Assembly (NCBI RefSeq): GCF_050946405.1
Contig: NZ_JBMNUS010000013.1
Span: 62,001-126,000 of the forward strand
Length of the DNA: 64,000 nt
Direction: 5' to 3'
DNA from: Pseudochelatococcus sp050946405
GTDB lineage: Bacteria; Pseudomonadota; Alphaproteobacteria; Rhizobiales; Beijerinckiaceae
The translations under genes and the position numbers were made by a program. The number at the start of each line of letters is the position of its first letter. Position 1 is the stretch's first letter. The notes under the pieces were generated by a model. The model made no database searches and had not been told where the DNA came from. It saw only the letters and a list, made by a program, of their open reading frames with translations. Below are positions 63,774 to 64,000 of the stretch, piece after piece.

Positions 63774-64000
63774 ATGTCCGCGGCGGGCCGGCAGCGGGCA
63801 GGACGTCACCAGCAACTTCCAAACCGTAATGGCGAAACCGTGCTCTCCCGCGACAACATCAAGGACATCTATCCGCTGACGCCTTTTCAGGAAGGGGTCG
63901 TCTTTCACGATCTCATGGAGCGCGAGGCGGCGCACGAGGGCCAGCGCGCCTACTTTCAGCAGATGAGCTTCACCGTGCGCGGGCCGCTGGATATCGCGGC
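63774..64000 (+). CDS. Third NRPS, N-terminal fragment (condensation domain), cut by window edge
   Basis: An open frame continues to the window end. After about 22 unstructured residues it reads SRDNIKDIYPLTPFQEGVVF, the C1 motif region of a condensation domain. IYPLTPxQEG forms are common in C domains that accept a D-residue from an upstream epimerisation domain. Starts at ATG 63774 or GTG 63840 are possible. It lies 13 bases after the SPFH stop if 63774 is used. The cluster therefore continues to the right. Only about 75 residues are visible. Confidence 0.85.
   Translation, partial: MSAAGRQRAGRHQQLPNRNGETVLSRDNIKDIYPLTPFQEGVVFHDLMEREAAHEGQRAYFQQMSFTVRGPLDIA

Noticed and set aside
1..64000. 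tRNA, rRNA, CRISPR arrays, insertion sequences, prophage
   Set aside because: No cloverleaf or conserved RNA segment, no regularly spaced repeats and no transposase or integrase reading frame was recognised on either strand.

Overview
The window reads as chromosomal DNA of a GC-rich (clearly above 60% GC by eye) alphaproteobacterium. The order Hyphomicrobiales (Rhizobiales) is my best guess. This rests on the codon bias, the amino-acid and polyamine uptake and catabolism genes, and the dispersed intergenic palindromes built around AAAGCGG..CCGCTTT and GCGTTTTC..GAAAACGC. This is inference, since no rRNA or other phylogenetic marker is present. No tRNA, rRNA, CRISPR array, transposase or plasmid/phage gene was recognised.

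Layout, left part (1-30.9 kb). Two paralogous amidase-signature hydrolases flank a decayed M20-type peptidase remnant. A GntR/FCD regulator faces a DadA/PuuB-like FAD amine oxidase. Next comes a polar amino-acid ABC operon (binding protein, permease, ATPase) divergent from an XRE-cupin regulator and a GhrA-like 2-hydroxyacid dehydrogenase. A LysR gene then diverges from a ~12 kb catabolic operon: PotA-like ATPase, HAD hydrolase, FAD oxidoreductase, PotD-like binding protein, two permeases, GMC oxidoreductase, two aldehyde dehydrogenases, tartrate/D-malate dehydrogenase and a cupin. The operon ends in a clear intrinsic terminator. An omega-aminotransferase with a divergent XRE-cupin regulator follows. 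After that come an Lrp-type regulator divergent from alr-dadA (alanine racemase and D-amino acid dehydrogenase), and a ChrB-like protein with an MFS transporter. Together these form a region for import and oxidation of amines, amino acids and hydroxy acids.

Right part (31.2-64 kb) is a large lipopeptide biosynthetic cluster that runs off the right edge. Protein 1 (about 4,860 aa) reads FAAL-ACP-KS-AT-ACP-aminotransferase-C-(A remnant)-PCP-C-C-A-PCP-C. It is followed without a gap by an asparagine-synthetase-like amidotransferase. Protein 2 (2,479 aa) reads A-PCP-C-A[methyltransferase]-PCP-E. Then come a SyrD-type cyclic-peptide ABC exporter, a serine hydrolase fused to an autotransporter barrel, a type II thioesterase on the opposite strand, a DUF697 / small membrane / SPFH trio, and the start of a third NRPS beginning with a C domain. 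The logic is an iturin/mycosubtilin-like beta-amino fatty acid starter passed to a peptide line. A threonine-type A domain, an unassigned A domain and a Phe-like A domain followed by epimerisation can be read.

The most unusual feature is the methyltransferase inserted in the last A domain. It looks like a protein arginine methyltransferase (double-E loop with exact spacing, followed by a PRMT-like beta-barrel) rather than the usual NRPS N-methyltransferase. Other oddities are a module with only a stump of an adenylation domain, two adjacent condensation domains, a module split across two proteins with an AsnB gene between them, and a surface-anchored S12 hydrolase in the cluster.
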